A program made the position numbers and the translations under genes. The notes below the pieces were generated by a model. It was not told the origin of the DNA. It searched no databases and saw only the letters and a list, made by a program, of their open reading frames with translations. Positions 1 to 7,843 of a stretch of DNA of 64,000 bases are shown here, one piece after another; the first letter of the stretch is position 1, and every line of letters starts with the position of its first letter. The DNA comes from Christensenella sp964438705 (GTDB taxonomy: Bacteria > Bacillota > Clostridia > Christensenellales > Christensenellaceae): positions 1 to 64,000 of the forward strand of contig CAYTKQ010000015.1 in assembly GCA_964438705.1 (NCBI GenBank). Reading direction: 5' to 3'.

Positions 1-5
1 ATAAT

Positions 6-668
6 ATGGGCAAAGGGGACACGGGCGCGATCAAGTTTTTGAGCGACACTGCGCCGCAGCCCACGCAGCCGCCGCGGGGGACGGCGGGAAACGGGCCGGA
101 TTGGGGAAAGGATTGGGGCGCGGAGCCACAGGCTGCGCCGGGCAAGCCGATCGAGAGTATGCCGGGCAGAACTAAAGAAGAAATTGATGCGGCAAAGCAG
201 GCAGAGCGAAAGGCCTATGAAGAGGAGCAGGAGCGAAGAAAACAGCATGCGATCGCCGATACGGAAGAAAAAATGCAGAAAGACGGATTTATCGATTTAT
301 CGAGAGATAAGCCCGAAGAAAACTTGAGAAATATTCAATATGTGAATTATCTCTTGGGATATGACACGGATCAAGCTTTTGATGAAAAACCGAAAGAGAA
401 GCTGAAGATGATATTGGGAGATTCATACGATTCGGAAAATTTAAGACTGACGCCGCAAAATTTGGAACGGTTGAAAGAATATCGTAAGGAGCTAGAAAAA
501 GATGTCGGCGATGTGGAAAAAACCGGAAAAATCATTGACGCTGCCACAAAAGGAATCAATATGCTGCCGGATCTATTGAGCGGAGGAGTGCTTGAACTGG
601 TGGCAGGGCTGGCAGGCGATAAATTCAACGATTTGATCAATCCGCGAAAAGGCGGTTGGGCAGAATAA
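6..668 (+). CDS. Hypothetical protein, possibly cut by the window edge
   Basis: I do not recognise this family. The reading frame is still open at base 1, so the ATG at 6 may be internal and the protein may begin outside the window. The visible 220 residues start with a low-complexity Pro/Gly/Ala stretch (about 1-55). A strongly charged, probably helical segment rich in Glu, Lys and Arg follows (about 55-90), then a mixed helical region and a hydrophobic Gly/Leu/Ala stretch near the C terminus (about 185-210). No signal peptide or clear membrane segment is visible. The interrupted lipoprotein gene begins 21 bases downstream on the same strand, so the two were probably co-transcribed. The end looks like that of a larger multidomain protein, but that is only an impression. 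Confidence 0.6.
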   Translation: MGKGDTGAIKFLSDTAPQPTQPPRGTAGNGPDWGKDWGAEPQAAPGKPIESMPGRTKEEIDAAKQAERKAYEEEQERRKQHAIADTEEKMQKDGFIDLSRDKPEENLRNIQYVNYLLGYDTDQAFDEKPKEKLKMILGDSYDSENLRLTPQNLERLKEYRKELEKDVGDVEKTGKIIDAATKGINMLPDLLSGGVLELVAGLAGDKFNDLINPRKGGWAE

Positions 669-689
669 AAGAAGGAAAGCGAGAAGAAA

Positions 690-1451
690 ATGAGAGCCAG
701 ATGCAAAAAATGGTTCAAGAACATGACCGTAGCGTTGCTGTGTATGGTTTGTGTTGCGGTCCTGTGCGGGTGTATGAAGGTCGAACCGCGGACAAAAGAA
801 AAAGAGGGACTTCCCGTATATGGCACGGAATGCAGTATATTTAATCCCACTGATTTTTCGGTAGAAATCAATGGGGAGCAGTATGTTTCCGCAGGGGATG
901 TGGGCTGGAGTCTCGGAGATAGCAGTTTCCTATATGGGTGGGTCGACCACGGCGGAAAAGAGGAAGCGCAAATCTGGTTTTCAAAAGAGCAGCAAAATGA
1001 CGACGTATGCTAAATCGCCATCACGCTGCCCAATCTTATGAGTACAGCGCCGATCTATCATAAAATGGGTGTTGATGTGCCGGGGATCAGCGTGGATTCG
1101 GTGGGCGCGGTTATGCGGCGCGTGGATGGCGTATTCAGCAAAACAGACGACAGGGCATTGATCGAAGAGCTGTTTCACGCTTTGGGATCGGGACAGGAGC
1201 GTCCCCAAAAGCATCGGGGATGGGGTGTGGATGAAACGGTGGATCCGGTTTCGGGTGAATTTTATTTTGTGAACGGGGATTACCCGCAGTTGAAGTCAAG
1301 CTTCAAATTATCGTATGATATCGAGGATCAACGATATTTTCTTACTTATTCGCTCCGAAGGGACCTAAAGCCAGTCCTTGATAAAAAGGATGAAAACGGG
1401 AGAACCACATATATTTCCGACGAGCTCGCCCAAAAGCTCCTTGCGATCTGA
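690..1451 (+). pseudogene. Lipoprotein gene interrupted by an in-frame stop codon
   Basis: The first part (690-1013) encodes a basic n-region, a hydrophobic stretch and a lipobox-like AVLCGC, followed by a soluble region. It stops at TAA 1011-1013. The same frame then stays open without a break to 1451 (about 145 further codons) and again reads like a globular protein. The ATG at 1038 has no convincing ribosome binding site. The simplest reading is one lipoprotein of about 253 residues split by a nonsense mutation. Two separate genes or readthrough are the alternatives. Family and function are unknown. A strong terminator follows directly, which fits 1451 as the original gene end. Confidence 0.6.
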
Positions 1452-1464
1452 TTTTTTTACCATT

Positions 1465-1503
1465 AAAAAACAGCCCGGTTCATGCGTGAACCGGGCCGTT
1501 TTT
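1465..1503. terminator. Bidirectional rho-independent terminator
   Basis: A ten-base-pair perfect stem (1473-1482 with 1487-1496, loop TGCG) is flanked by an A-run on the left and a T-rich run on the right. It lies between two convergent genes and can end transcription from both. Confidence 0.85.
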
Positions 1504-1509
1504 GTGTGT

Positions 1510-1941
1510 TCAGAATTCCGAAAGCGCGTCCTGACAGATGAGCTTCACGCCGTTTTTGGAAAGCACGTCGATCGCCCTTTCATTGTCCTCCACGCGGAAG
1601 ATCATGTAGGCGAGGTCTTTTTTGCGGCTGATGAACGCGTAGGTATATTCGAGATTCACCTTGTTGTCGCCAAGAATGGTGAGCACCTTATGCAACCCGC
1701 CCGGCTCGTCGGGGATGGCCACCGCCAGCACGGGTGTGATGGAGCAGATGTAGCCCGCGTCTTTTAGCACGGTAGCCGTTTTATAGGAATCGTTCACGAT
1801 AAGGCGCAGGATGCCGAAGTCGCGCGTTTCCGCGACGGAGAGCGCCCGCATGTCGATGTTGTTTTCCTCGAGCACTGCGGTGAGGGCCGAAAGCTGGCCC
1901 GCGTCGTTTTCCAAAAATACGGAGATTTGTTTTACGGTCAT
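1510..1941 (-). CDS. Tandem ACT-domain protein
   Basis: A 143-residue protein made of two ACT modules, residues about 1-70 and 70-143. Each begins with the usual beta-strand and 'D-x-P/A-G-x-L' turn (NDAGQLSAL and PDEPGGLHKV). ACT pairs bind amino acids or related small ligands and usually regulate a partner enzyme. Here the partner is very probably the phenylacetate-CoA ligase 18 bases upstream in the same operon, an arrangement common in Clostridia and Archaea. The ligand cannot be read from the sequence. The length is normal for this stand-alone family. Confidence 0.88.
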   Translation of the reverse strand: MTVKQISVFLENDAGQLSALTAVLEENNIDMRALSVAETRDFGILRLIVNDSYKTATVLKDAGYICSITPVLAVAIPDEPGGLHKVLTILGDNKVNLEYTYAFISRKKDLAYMIFRVEDNERAIDVLSKNGVKLICQDALSEF

Positions 1942-1959
1942 GGCAAAAACTCCTTTCCC

Positions 1960-3261
1960 TTAATAGAGGTTGCGTTTGTCGATCACGCGCACGGCCTTGC
2001 CTTCACTGCGCGCGATGGTCTTGGGCGCGACGAGGTGCACCTCGGCGTAGATGCCGAGCATGGCCTTCATTGCGTCGATCAGCTCTTTTTCCCTGTCGTA
2101 GACCTTGCTGATGGTGTCGGAGAACATTTCAGGCGTCATTTCGACCTGTACTTCCAGCTTATCGCTATTCTTCTCGCGGCTGACGACGATCTGATAGTTC
2201 GCCGGATAGCCCTTGTTGAGCAGCACCGTCTCGATCTGCGACGGGAACACGTTCACGCCCTTGACGATGAGCATATCGTCGCTGCGACCAAGCGGTTTGG
2301 TCATTTTGACGTGCGTTCTGCCGCATGAGCACTGCTTACGGCTCAGGATGCAGATGTCGCGCGTGCGGTAGCGCAGCAGCGGGAACGCCTCCTTGGTGAT
2401 GCTCGTGAACACGAGCTCGCCCTTTTGACCGTCCGGAAGCACTTCGCCTGTGTTGGGATCGATGATTTCCGCGATGAAGTGATCCTCGTTAACGTGCATA
2501 CCCGTCTGTTCGCTGCACTCAAACGAAACGCCGGGGCCGGAAATTTCGGTGAGGCCGTAGATGTCGTAGGCCTTGATGCCCAGCTTGTTCTGGATATCCT
2601 GCCGCATTTCCTCGCTCCACGCTTCCGCGCCAAAGATGCCCGCCTTGAGGCTGATCTGATCCTGCAAGCCCTGCTCGTGGATCGTCTCTGCAAGAAACGC
2701 CGCATAAGAAGGGGTACAGCACAGGATGGTGGAGCCAAGATCGACCATGAACTGGATCTGGCGGTCGGTGTTGCCCGACGACATGGGAAGCGTCAGCGAA
2801 CCAACCTTGTGCGAACCGCCGTTGAGGCCCGGGCCGCCCGTGAACAGGCCGTAGCCGTAGCTCACGTGCACCACATCGTCCTTGGTGCCGCCCGCCGCCA
2901 TGATGGCGCGCGCGCAGCAATCGTCCCACAGGTCGATGTCGTGCTGGGTATAAAAGGCGACGACACGTTTGCCCGTCGTTCCGCTGGTGGACTGGATGCG
3001 CACCGCATCGGAAAGCGGCACCGCGAGCAGACCGTAGGGGTACGCCTCGCGCAGGTCATCCTTTGTCAAAAAGGGCAGCTTTTTCAGATCGGCGGTGGAG
3101 CGGATGTCGTCTGGCTTCACGCCCTTCTCGTCCATCATCTTCCTGTAGTAGGGCACATTTTCGTAAACGTGCTTCACCGTTTTCACGAGGCGTTCGTCCT
3201 GCCACGCTTTGATTTGTTCGCGAGATGCGCATTCGATCTCGCTCTGATAATAGTGCTCCAT
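1960..3261 (-). CDS. paaK: Phenylacetate-CoA ligase family protein
   Basis: An AMP-forming aryl-CoA ligase of 433 residues, the usual PaaK length. The adenylation signature STSGTTGKR is visible around residue 90, with YGLTEISGPG in the middle and a C-terminal domain containing GRSDDMLIVKGVNVFPSQIE, typical of PaaK. It should activate phenylacetate or a similar aryl acid to its CoA thioester in the cytosol. In fermenting Clostridia such ligases often act in aromatic amino acid fermentation with indolepyruvate oxidoreductase, but none lies in this window. It forms an operon with the downstream ACT protein, and FabV/Ter lies 51 bases upstream on the same strand. Confidence 0.92.
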   Translation of the reverse strand: MEHYYQSEIECASREQIKAWQDERLVKTVKHVYENVPYYRKMMDEKGVKPDDIRSTADLKKLPFLTKDDLREAYPYGLLAVPLSDAVRIQSTSGTTGKRVVAFYTQHDIDLWDDCCARAIMAAGGTKDDVVHVSYGYGLFTGGPGLNGGSHKVGSLTLPMSSGNTDRQIQFMVDLGSTILCCTPSYAAFLAETIHEQGLQDQISLKAGIFGAEAWSEEMRQDIQNKLGIKAYDIYGLTEISGPGVSFECSEQTGMHVNEDHFIAEIIDPNTGEVLPDGQKGELVFTSITKEAFPLLRYRTRDICILSRKQCSCGRTHVKMTKPLGRSDDMLIVKGVNVFPSQIETVLLNKGYPANYQIVVSREKNSDKLEVQVEMTPEMFSDTISKVYDREKELIDAMKAMLGIYAEVHLVAPKTIARSEGKAVRVIDKRNLY

Positions 3262-3312
3262 ATTTTGCTGGTTCCTTTCTTTGCACGCCGGAAGCCCGGC
3301 AATTGATGTCGT

Positions 3313-4485
3313 TTAGTCCGCGATGCTTGGCACCGTCACGTCCGCCTCCACATCCGCCGCGTAATCCACGCCGTCCAGACGGAAGCCGAACATGCGGTAA
3401 AAATCCTCCCAATAGCCGTCTACGTCTGCAAGCGCATCCAGATTTTCATCCGTGATTGCCTCCCATGCCGCGCTCACGGCGTCCTGTATGTCCTGCTCCA
3501 TCTCCCAGTCGTCGAGGCGGATCATGCCGTTTGCATCTACCTTGCGCGCGGGCAGCTTGTCGTGGAACAGGCGGTACATCTGCTCGATACAGCCCTCGTG
3601 CGTGCCCTTTTGCTTCATCACCTTATAGAGGATGGAAATATACAGCGGCACGATGGGGATCGCGGCGGAAGATTGCGTCACCAGAGCCTTGTTGACTGAA
3701 ATGTGGGCCGGAACCCCAAGCTCTTTTTCGATCTCTGCGGACGTTGCAAACAAATGATCCTTCGCTCTGCCGATGGAGCCGTTCATGTACATCGGGTGTG
3801 TCAGCGCAGGCCCGAGGTAGGAATACGCGACCGTTTCCGCATTAGGCGCAAGCAGCCCCCGTTCCTTTAAAAACACGATCCAGTCCTTCCAGTCCTCGCC
3901 GCCCATCACCGTTACGGTGTCCGCAATCTCCTGTTCGGTCGCGGGTGTAACGGTCACCTCCGTAATGGTACGCGCCATAAGATCGATGTTTTTGTTGGTG
4001 TAATCGCTGTCCGTCGTTTTCAGCACAGAGGAAACCACCGTGCCATCCGCAAGCGTCCTGCGCGGGGTGGCGAGGCTGTATACCACCATGTCCACCTGCC
4101 CGAGGTCCTGCTCGATGAGTGCCGCGGTTTGTTCCTTGATTTCCACGGAGAACGCGTCGCCGTTGATGGTCTTTGCATAAAGCCCGTCGCCGCGCGCAAA
4201 GCGCTCAAACGCGGCGGTGTTGTACCACCCCGCCGAAGCCGTCCGTTTGCCGGAGGCCGGACGCTCAAACATCACACCGATGGTCGCCGCGCCGGATGAA
4301 TAGGCGGCGCTGATGCGCGACGCAAGGCCGTAACCCGTCGAGCAGCCCACGACGAGAACCTTTTTGGCACCGTCGATCTTCGGCTGGTTCTTTACATATT
4401 CAATCTGCTCTTCCACACTGCGCGCACAGCCCGCCGGGTGCGCGGTGGTGCAGATAAACCCTCTTACCTTTGGTTCAATGATCAT
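3313..4485 (-). CDS. fabV: Enoyl-ACP / trans-2-enoyl-CoA reductase (FabV/Ter family)
   Basis: An NADH-dependent reductase of the large FabV/Ter type, 390 residues. The frame is open further upstream, but the ATG at 4485 is preceded by AGGAG at good spacing and begins MIIEPKVRGFICTTAHP, the normal FabV start. The N-terminal Rossmann motif GCSTGYGLASRIS, the glycine-rich region GVMFERPASGKRTASAG, and the catalytic Y-x8-K (YMNGSIGRAK) are all visible. It reduces the trans-2 double bond of enoyl-ACP (fatty acid synthesis) or crotonyl-CoA (butyrate-type fermentation). Sequence alone does not decide between them. It is in the same direction as paaK. Confidence 0.93.
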   Translation of the reverse strand: MIIEPKVRGFICTTAHPAGCARSVEEQIEYVKNQPKIDGAKKVLVVGCSTGYGLASRISAAYSSGAATIGVMFERPASGKRTASAGWYNTAAFERFARGDGLYAKTINGDAFSVEIKEQTAALIEQDLGQVDMVVYSLATPRRTLADGTVVSSVLKTTDSDYTNKNIDLMARTITEVTVTPATEQEIADTVTVMGGEDWKDWIVFLKERGLLAPNAETVAYSYLGPALTHPMYMNGSIGRAKDHLFATSAEIEKELGVPAHISVNKALVTQSSAAIPIVPLYISILYKVMKQKGTHEGCIEQMYRLFHDKLPARKVDANGMIRLDDWEMEQDIQDAVSAAWEAITDENLDALADVDGYWEDFYRMFGFRLDGVDYAADVEADVTVPSIAD

Positions 4486-4554
4486 AACGTCCGTTCTCCT
4501 TTGTTCATTCCTTGCATTTATTGTATCACAGCGCAAACCATTCGGCAAAAGGAT

Positions 4555-4585
4555 TTGATTCATGTTAGAAGATCGAGTTTATAAT
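4555..4585 (+). promoter_or_regulatory. Promoter of RNA-like element copy 1
   Basis: TTGATT (4555-4560) and TATAAT (4580-4585) are separated by 19 bases, slightly long. The perfect -10 box sits four bases before the conserved ATGTGA start of the element, as it does (within a few bases) in copy 2. Confidence 0.5.
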
Positions 4586-4588
4586 TTT

Positions 4589-4776
4589 ATGTGAATTTGG
4601 TCGGGCGAAAGCCTGTTTATACTTCCGTCGGCATCTTGCAACTATCTGCGCACCCCGGCACATCAGGGTCGGCAGTGCGTCGTTTGTCCCACGCGCAGTT
4701 TAATTGCGAAGCAATTACCTGTTTGAGCATGGGATAAATGACCGCTGGCGACTCTGCCGATTAGCCCGGCCAAAAG
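4589..4776 (+). ncRNA. Candidate structured RNA, copy 1 of a two-copy element
   Basis: This intergenic stretch shares a 5' end (ATGTGA followed by T-rich bases, then GCGAAAGCCTG), an 18-base identical block (4625-4642) and a 38-base identical block (4692-4729) with the element at 38121. The 38-base block holds the perfect hairpin TAATTGC-GAA-GCAATTA. The ends pair: 4596-4606 with 4764-4774 give 11 pairs with one G-U. A different but also complementary pair closes copy 2, which suggests compensatory change. A -10 box sits right at the 5' edge. No protein is convincingly encoded. I infer a transcribed, structured RNA of about 190 bases. The class is not identified. Confidence 0.55.
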
Positions 4777-4808
4777 CACAGAAATTAGAAAACGGGAGGA
4801 AGATTGCC

Positions 4809-4898
4809 ATGCAAATAAAAGATTATTTAAACATGATCCGCATGGGGAAGGACGTAGCCTTTGCGATCATGCAGAAGTTGGAAAAGGGAACGAAATGA
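4809..4898 (+). CDS. Small ORF, 29 residues, possible leader peptide
   Basis: ATG at 4809 follows GGGAGGAAG at good spacing and reads MQIKDYLNMIRMGKDVAFAI..., a 29-residue amphipathic, basic peptide. It lies between the RNA-like element and the amino-acid permease at 5040. Its last codons and stop lie inside a strong hairpin (4887-4909, ten pairs, loop GAA) with no T-run behind it. The strong ribosome binding site and the hairpin over the stop suggest either a real small protein or a leader that senses translation. No known family recognised. Confidence 0.45.
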   Translation: MQIKDYLNMIRMGKDVAFAIMQKLEKGTK

Positions 4899-4909
4899 AA
4901 TTTTGTTCC
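4887..4909 (+). promoter_or_regulatory. Hairpin overlapping the small-ORF stop codon
   Basis: GGAACGAAAT (4887-4896) pairs with ATTTTGTTCC (4900-4909) around a GAA loop, ten pairs with one G-U. No T-tract follows, so it is not a standard terminator. It could pause ribosomes or protect the RNA, or be an attenuator of the permease gene. Confidence 0.4.
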
Positions 4910-5039
4910 TATAAGGGTAACGGCATTTCACTTAATGGAACGCGAAATCCTTTTAAAAAAAACATATTTACCGAATTTTGTGGAACATGGTATCATAAGA
5001 TATCCTTTCCACGTCAAAAATCGAGTTGGAGAACCCAAT

Positions 5040-6437
5040 ATGAAACCCACAAAGCTTCGTTTGTTCGACGCGATCCTTGCAGCAGTGTGCGTGGTACTGA
5101 CCATCGACGCGGTCGCGCCGGCGGCGGCGATCGGCAATTCACAATATTTCTGGTGGATTTTGCTGCTGCTCGGTTTTTTTGTGCCGTATGGCCTTGTGAA
5201 CGCGGAGCTTGGAACGGCGTATGAGGACGAGGGCGGCCTGTGCGACTGGGTGAAGCGTGCCTTTGGAATCCGCACCGGTTCGCGTGCCGCGTTTTATTAT
5301 TGGATCAATTTCCCCATATGGATCACATCCACGCTCGTCATGTTCACACAGGTGTTCACAGCGACCACCGGCGTAAGTGTTCCGCCCGTTCCGGCGCTGT
5401 GCATACAGCTTGGCATCGTGTGGCTGATGGTGCTGCTCTCGAACCATCACATCAGCGAAAGCAAATGGCTGGTGAACATCGGCGCGCTCATCAAGGCGGG
5501 GCTTATCCTCGTGCTTGGCGGCATGGGGGTCTATGCGGCGGTGACGCGCGGCGTAGCAAACCCAACGGCCTCCTTTGCGGATTTTTTGCCCAGCGCGGCA
5601 GGGCTGCCCTTCATTTCCATCATCATCTTCAACTTCATCGGCTTTGAGGTGGTCACCACCTATGCGTCAGATATGCAAAACCCTAAAAAAGAGCTGCCCC
5701 GCGCGATCATCTGGGGCGGCGTGCTCATCACCGCGTTTTATCTGTTCGCGACCTTTGGCATCGGCGTGGCGGTGCCCACGGCAGAGCTTTCCAAGGCCAG
5801 CGGCTTTATCGACAGCCTCGCCATCCTCGCGGGTACGCCGAACGGCCTGCTGATCCTCGTATGCGGCAGCCTGTTTATGTTCACCCTTGTGACGAACATG
5901 CTGACGTGGTCGCTGGGCGTGAATTATGTGACGCAGCACGCGGCGGAGTATGGTACGCTGCCCAAGTTCCTCGCCTCCAAAAGCAAAAAGGAGGGCATGC
6001 CCCTTGGCGCGAACCTCACCAATGGCGTGGTGATCTCCGTGCTGCTCATCATTGCGGCGGTGATGCAGGCGACGGGTGGAAACATGGATGTGTTTTGGGT
6101 GTTCTTTGCGCTCAACGTCGATCTGCTGCTCGCGTGTTACCTGTTTTTGTTCCCCGCATTCTGGAAGCTGCGCAAAGCGGATCCGGAGCGCGAACGTCCC
6201 TTCCGCGTGAAAGGCGGCAAGGCGCGTGTGTTCCTTGTGGCGGCAATCCCCTTTGCGCTGCTGTGCATCACGCTGTTTTTTACCTTCTTCGAAGAACCGC
6301 CGGACGGGGGACAGCGCCTGAACGTGCCCATCCTGATTTGTGTGGCGGCGGCGGTGGCGGTGGGCGAGATCGTCGCGGCGCACAGCGTGAAAAAGCATAA
6401 GCAAAACGCAGAGCAGACAAAACAGGCCGTGCGGTGA
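5040..6437 (+). CDS. APC superfamily amino acid permease
   Basis: A 465-residue integral membrane transporter with about twelve hydrophobic segments, the size and pattern of the APC superfamily. The first segment contains AVAPAAAIGNSQYFWW, resembling the unwound TM1 substrate motif, followed by GFFVPYGLVNAELGTAY and a glycine/serine-rich region. The C-terminal tail is short and basic. The best guess is a glutamate/GABA-antiporter-like or general amino acid permease in the cytoplasmic membrane; the substrate is not evident. ATG 5040 was chosen because GGAGAA lies six bases upstream, although the frame is open to 4935. A leader ORF and hairpin lie upstream. Confidence 0.88.
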   Translation: MKPTKLRLFDAILAAVCVVLTIDAVAPAAAIGNSQYFWWILLLLGFFVPYGLVNAELGTAYEDEGGLCDWVKRAFGIRTGSRAAFYYWINFPIWITSTLVMFTQVFTATTGVSVPPVPALCIQLGIVWLMVLLSNHHISESKWLVNIGALIKAGLILVLGGMGVYAAVTRGVANPTASFADFLPSAAGLPFISIIIFNFIGFEVVTTYASDMQNPKKELPRAIIWGGVLITAFYLFATFGIGVAVPTAELSKASGFIDSLAILAGTPNGLLILVCGSLFMFTLVTNMLTWSLGVNYVTQHAAEYGTLPKFLASKSKKEGMPLGANLTNGVVISVLLIIAAVMQATGGNMDVFWVFFALNVDLLLACYLFLFPAFWKLRKADPERERPFRVKGGKARVFLVAAIPFALLCITLFFTFFEEPPDGGQRLNVPILICVAAAVAVGEIVAAHSVKKHKQNAEQTKQAVR

Positions 6438-6500
6438 GGGGTGTTTTGTCCTGCGCGAAGCATTGTGCTATCATAAAACAAAAAACGGAGGAATGATCCG

Positions 6501-6971
6501 ATGAAATTTTCAGCACCACTGCTCGTTGTGAAAGACCTTGAACGCTCCCGCGCCTTTTATCGCGAGGTGCTCGGCCTGCGCGTGATTTCTGACTTTGGCG
6601 CGAACATTACGTTTACGGGAGGTGTATCGCTGCAAACGCGTGAATCGTGGGAGATATTCATTCAAAAAAGTGAAAACGAGATCGTGTTCGGCGGCAATGA
6701 CGCGGAGCTGTATTTTGATGAAGACGACCTCGACTCCTTTCTTGCGCACCTCAAAACATTTGAAGGGATCGAATATGTACACACCGCGAAGGAGCATGCC
6801 TGGGGGCAGCGCGCGGTGCGTTTTTATGACCCGGATCGCCATATAATTGAGGTGGGGGAAAACATGAAGGTCGTGTGTCGACGTTTTCTGGACGGCGGAA
6901 TGAGCGTGGAGCAGGTGCGCGAGCGTACCATGATGCCCGCGCGGTTTGTACAATCGTGTTTGAAAAAGTAA
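6501..6971 (+). CDS. VOC (glyoxalase/bleomycin resistance) family protein
   Basis: A 156-residue protein. Residues 1-125 have the vicinal-oxygen-chelate pattern: it opens with FSAPLLVVKDLERSRAFYREVLGLRV, and ends its domain with the metal-ligand-like RFYDPDRHIIEVGE. Such proteins bind a divalent metal and act as lyases, isomerases, dioxygenases or drug-binding proteins; the reaction is not predictable here. The last 30 residues (GGMSVEQVRERTMMPARFV) are an extra helical tail. A good site, GGAGGA, precedes the ATG. It is convergent with the Gx-transporter gene, with only four bases between. Confidence 0.87.
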   Translation: MKFSAPLLVVKDLERSRAFYREVLGLRVISDFGANITFTGGVSLQTRESWEIFIQKSENEIVFGGNDAELYFDEDDLDSFLAHLKTFEGIEYVHTAKEHAWGQRAVRFYDPDRHIIEVGENMKVVCRRFLDGGMSVEQVRERTMMPARFVQSCLKK

Positions 6972-6975
6972 AGGA

Positions 6976-7494
6976 TTATTTCGACGAAAAATTACGGTTC
7001 GGCAGCTTCAGCCGCGCAAACACGAGCGCGCACACCAAGCCGATGAAAAAGCCGCACACCGCGCCCATGAGGGCGAGCACGGGCAAATAGTAGCCAACCT
7101 GCGGAGTGGCGGTGAGAAGCGCCGCCATAAAAAGCTGCGCCAGATTGTGCGTAATGCCGCCCACGACGCTCGTTTTGACGAGCGAAAGCTTCTTAAGCAG
7201 CAGGAACATCACAAGAATGGAGAGCAGCCCGCCCGCGAGCGAAAAGAGCAGCATGGTCATGTTGCCAGACAGCATGGCGCTCAGCAGGCTGCGCACCACG
7301 CAGATGAGCGCTGCCCACGAAAGGCCGAGGGAATAGAGCGCAAACAAAGAGACCACGTTCGCGAGGCCCAGCTTGAAGCCGGGCAGGGGCAGCAGCGACG
7401 AAACCGCGCCGTCGATCAGCGAAAGGGCGAGCGCAATGCCGCACAGCACAGCGGCGAGCACAAATTTTGAGGTTCTGTTATCCTGTAACGCCAT
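6976..7494 (-). CDS. Gx transporter family membrane protein (HepS-I-like)
   Basis: A 172-residue membrane protein with about five hydrophobic helices and the family pattern LPGFKLGLANVVSLFALYSLG near residue 35. Members were named heptaprenyl diphosphate synthase component I or Gx transporter; their substrate is uncertain. The frame runs upstream to 7620, but ATG 7494 begins MALQDNRTSKFVL and lies inside the end of the NusG-II gene, giving 17 bases of overlap and translational coupling. In Clostridia this gene commonly sits with NusG-II, ApbE and flavin or quinone electron-transfer genes, as here, suggesting a role in membrane redox cofactor supply. Confidence 0.85.
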   Translation of the reverse strand: MALQDNRTSKFVLAAVLCGIALALSLIDGAVSSLLPLPGFKLGLANVVSLFALYSLGLSWAALICVVRSLLSAMLSGNMTMLLFSLAGGLLSILVMFLLLKKLSLVKTSVVGGITHNLAQLFMAALLTATPQVGYYLPVLALMGAVCGFFIGLVCALVFARLKLPNRNFSSK

Positions 7495-7843
7495 CGATCT
7501 CCGCCTCCTCTCCCGTGATGGTGACGGTCGCGCCGTTGGGCGCGCATACGATGCTTTCCCCCGCGTGAGCGACCGCGCCCGTTTTTTCGCACTGGCGGTT
7601 GGGGCAGGTGGTGTGCGCAACGCGCACCGCGCCGTCCCTGATCTCGAACACGGTGTGGTATGTTCCGTCTATTTCGTAAGTCGCGTCTTCCAAAAGAGGC
7701 AGGGAGGCGAGGATTTCGCCGTTGTGCCTAAAAACCGCCATGCCGCCCGCCGCGCGAGGCAGGGTAAAAAACCACAGCAAAAGGATCGCCGCGACGAGGG
7801 CGACCGTGAAGATGACATCGGATTTTGAGATCAGCTTTTTCAT
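7478..7843 (-). CDS. NusG domain II-containing protein
   Basis: A 121-residue protein with one N-terminal membrane anchor (about residues 10-28) and an extracytoplasmic NusG domain II. The domain shows VFRHNGEILASLPL, YHTVFEIRDGAVRV and the Cys-containing CPNRQC..GAVAHAGESIVCAPN typical of the family. Its function is unknown. Despite the name it has no NusG N-terminal domain and is not a transcription factor. It overlaps the ApbE gene upstream by four bases and the Gx transporter downstream, so the three are one operon. Association with FMN transferase hints at extracytoplasmic flavoprotein electron transfer. Confidence 0.88.
   Translation of the reverse strand: MKKLISKSDVIFTVALVAAILLLWFFTLPRAAGGMAVFRHNGEILASLPLLEDATYEIDGTYHTVFEIRDGAVRVAHTTCPNRQCEKTGAVAHAGESIVCAPNGATVTITGEEAEIDGVTG

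Noticed and set aside
656..844. Separate small gene overlapping the lipoprotein start
   Set aside because: It lies in another frame over the signal peptide of the lipoprotein and has no independent support.
4589..4776. Coding repeat: both element copies can be read as starting MRSNYLFEHG
   Set aside because: The frames begin at TTG inside a hairpin, have no ribosome binding site, and diverge at once after the shared block; RNA conservation explains the match better.
4895..5224. Alternative frame starting MKFCSYKGNG over the permease start
   Set aside because: It overlaps the membrane protein gene, has no family features and no good ribosome binding site.
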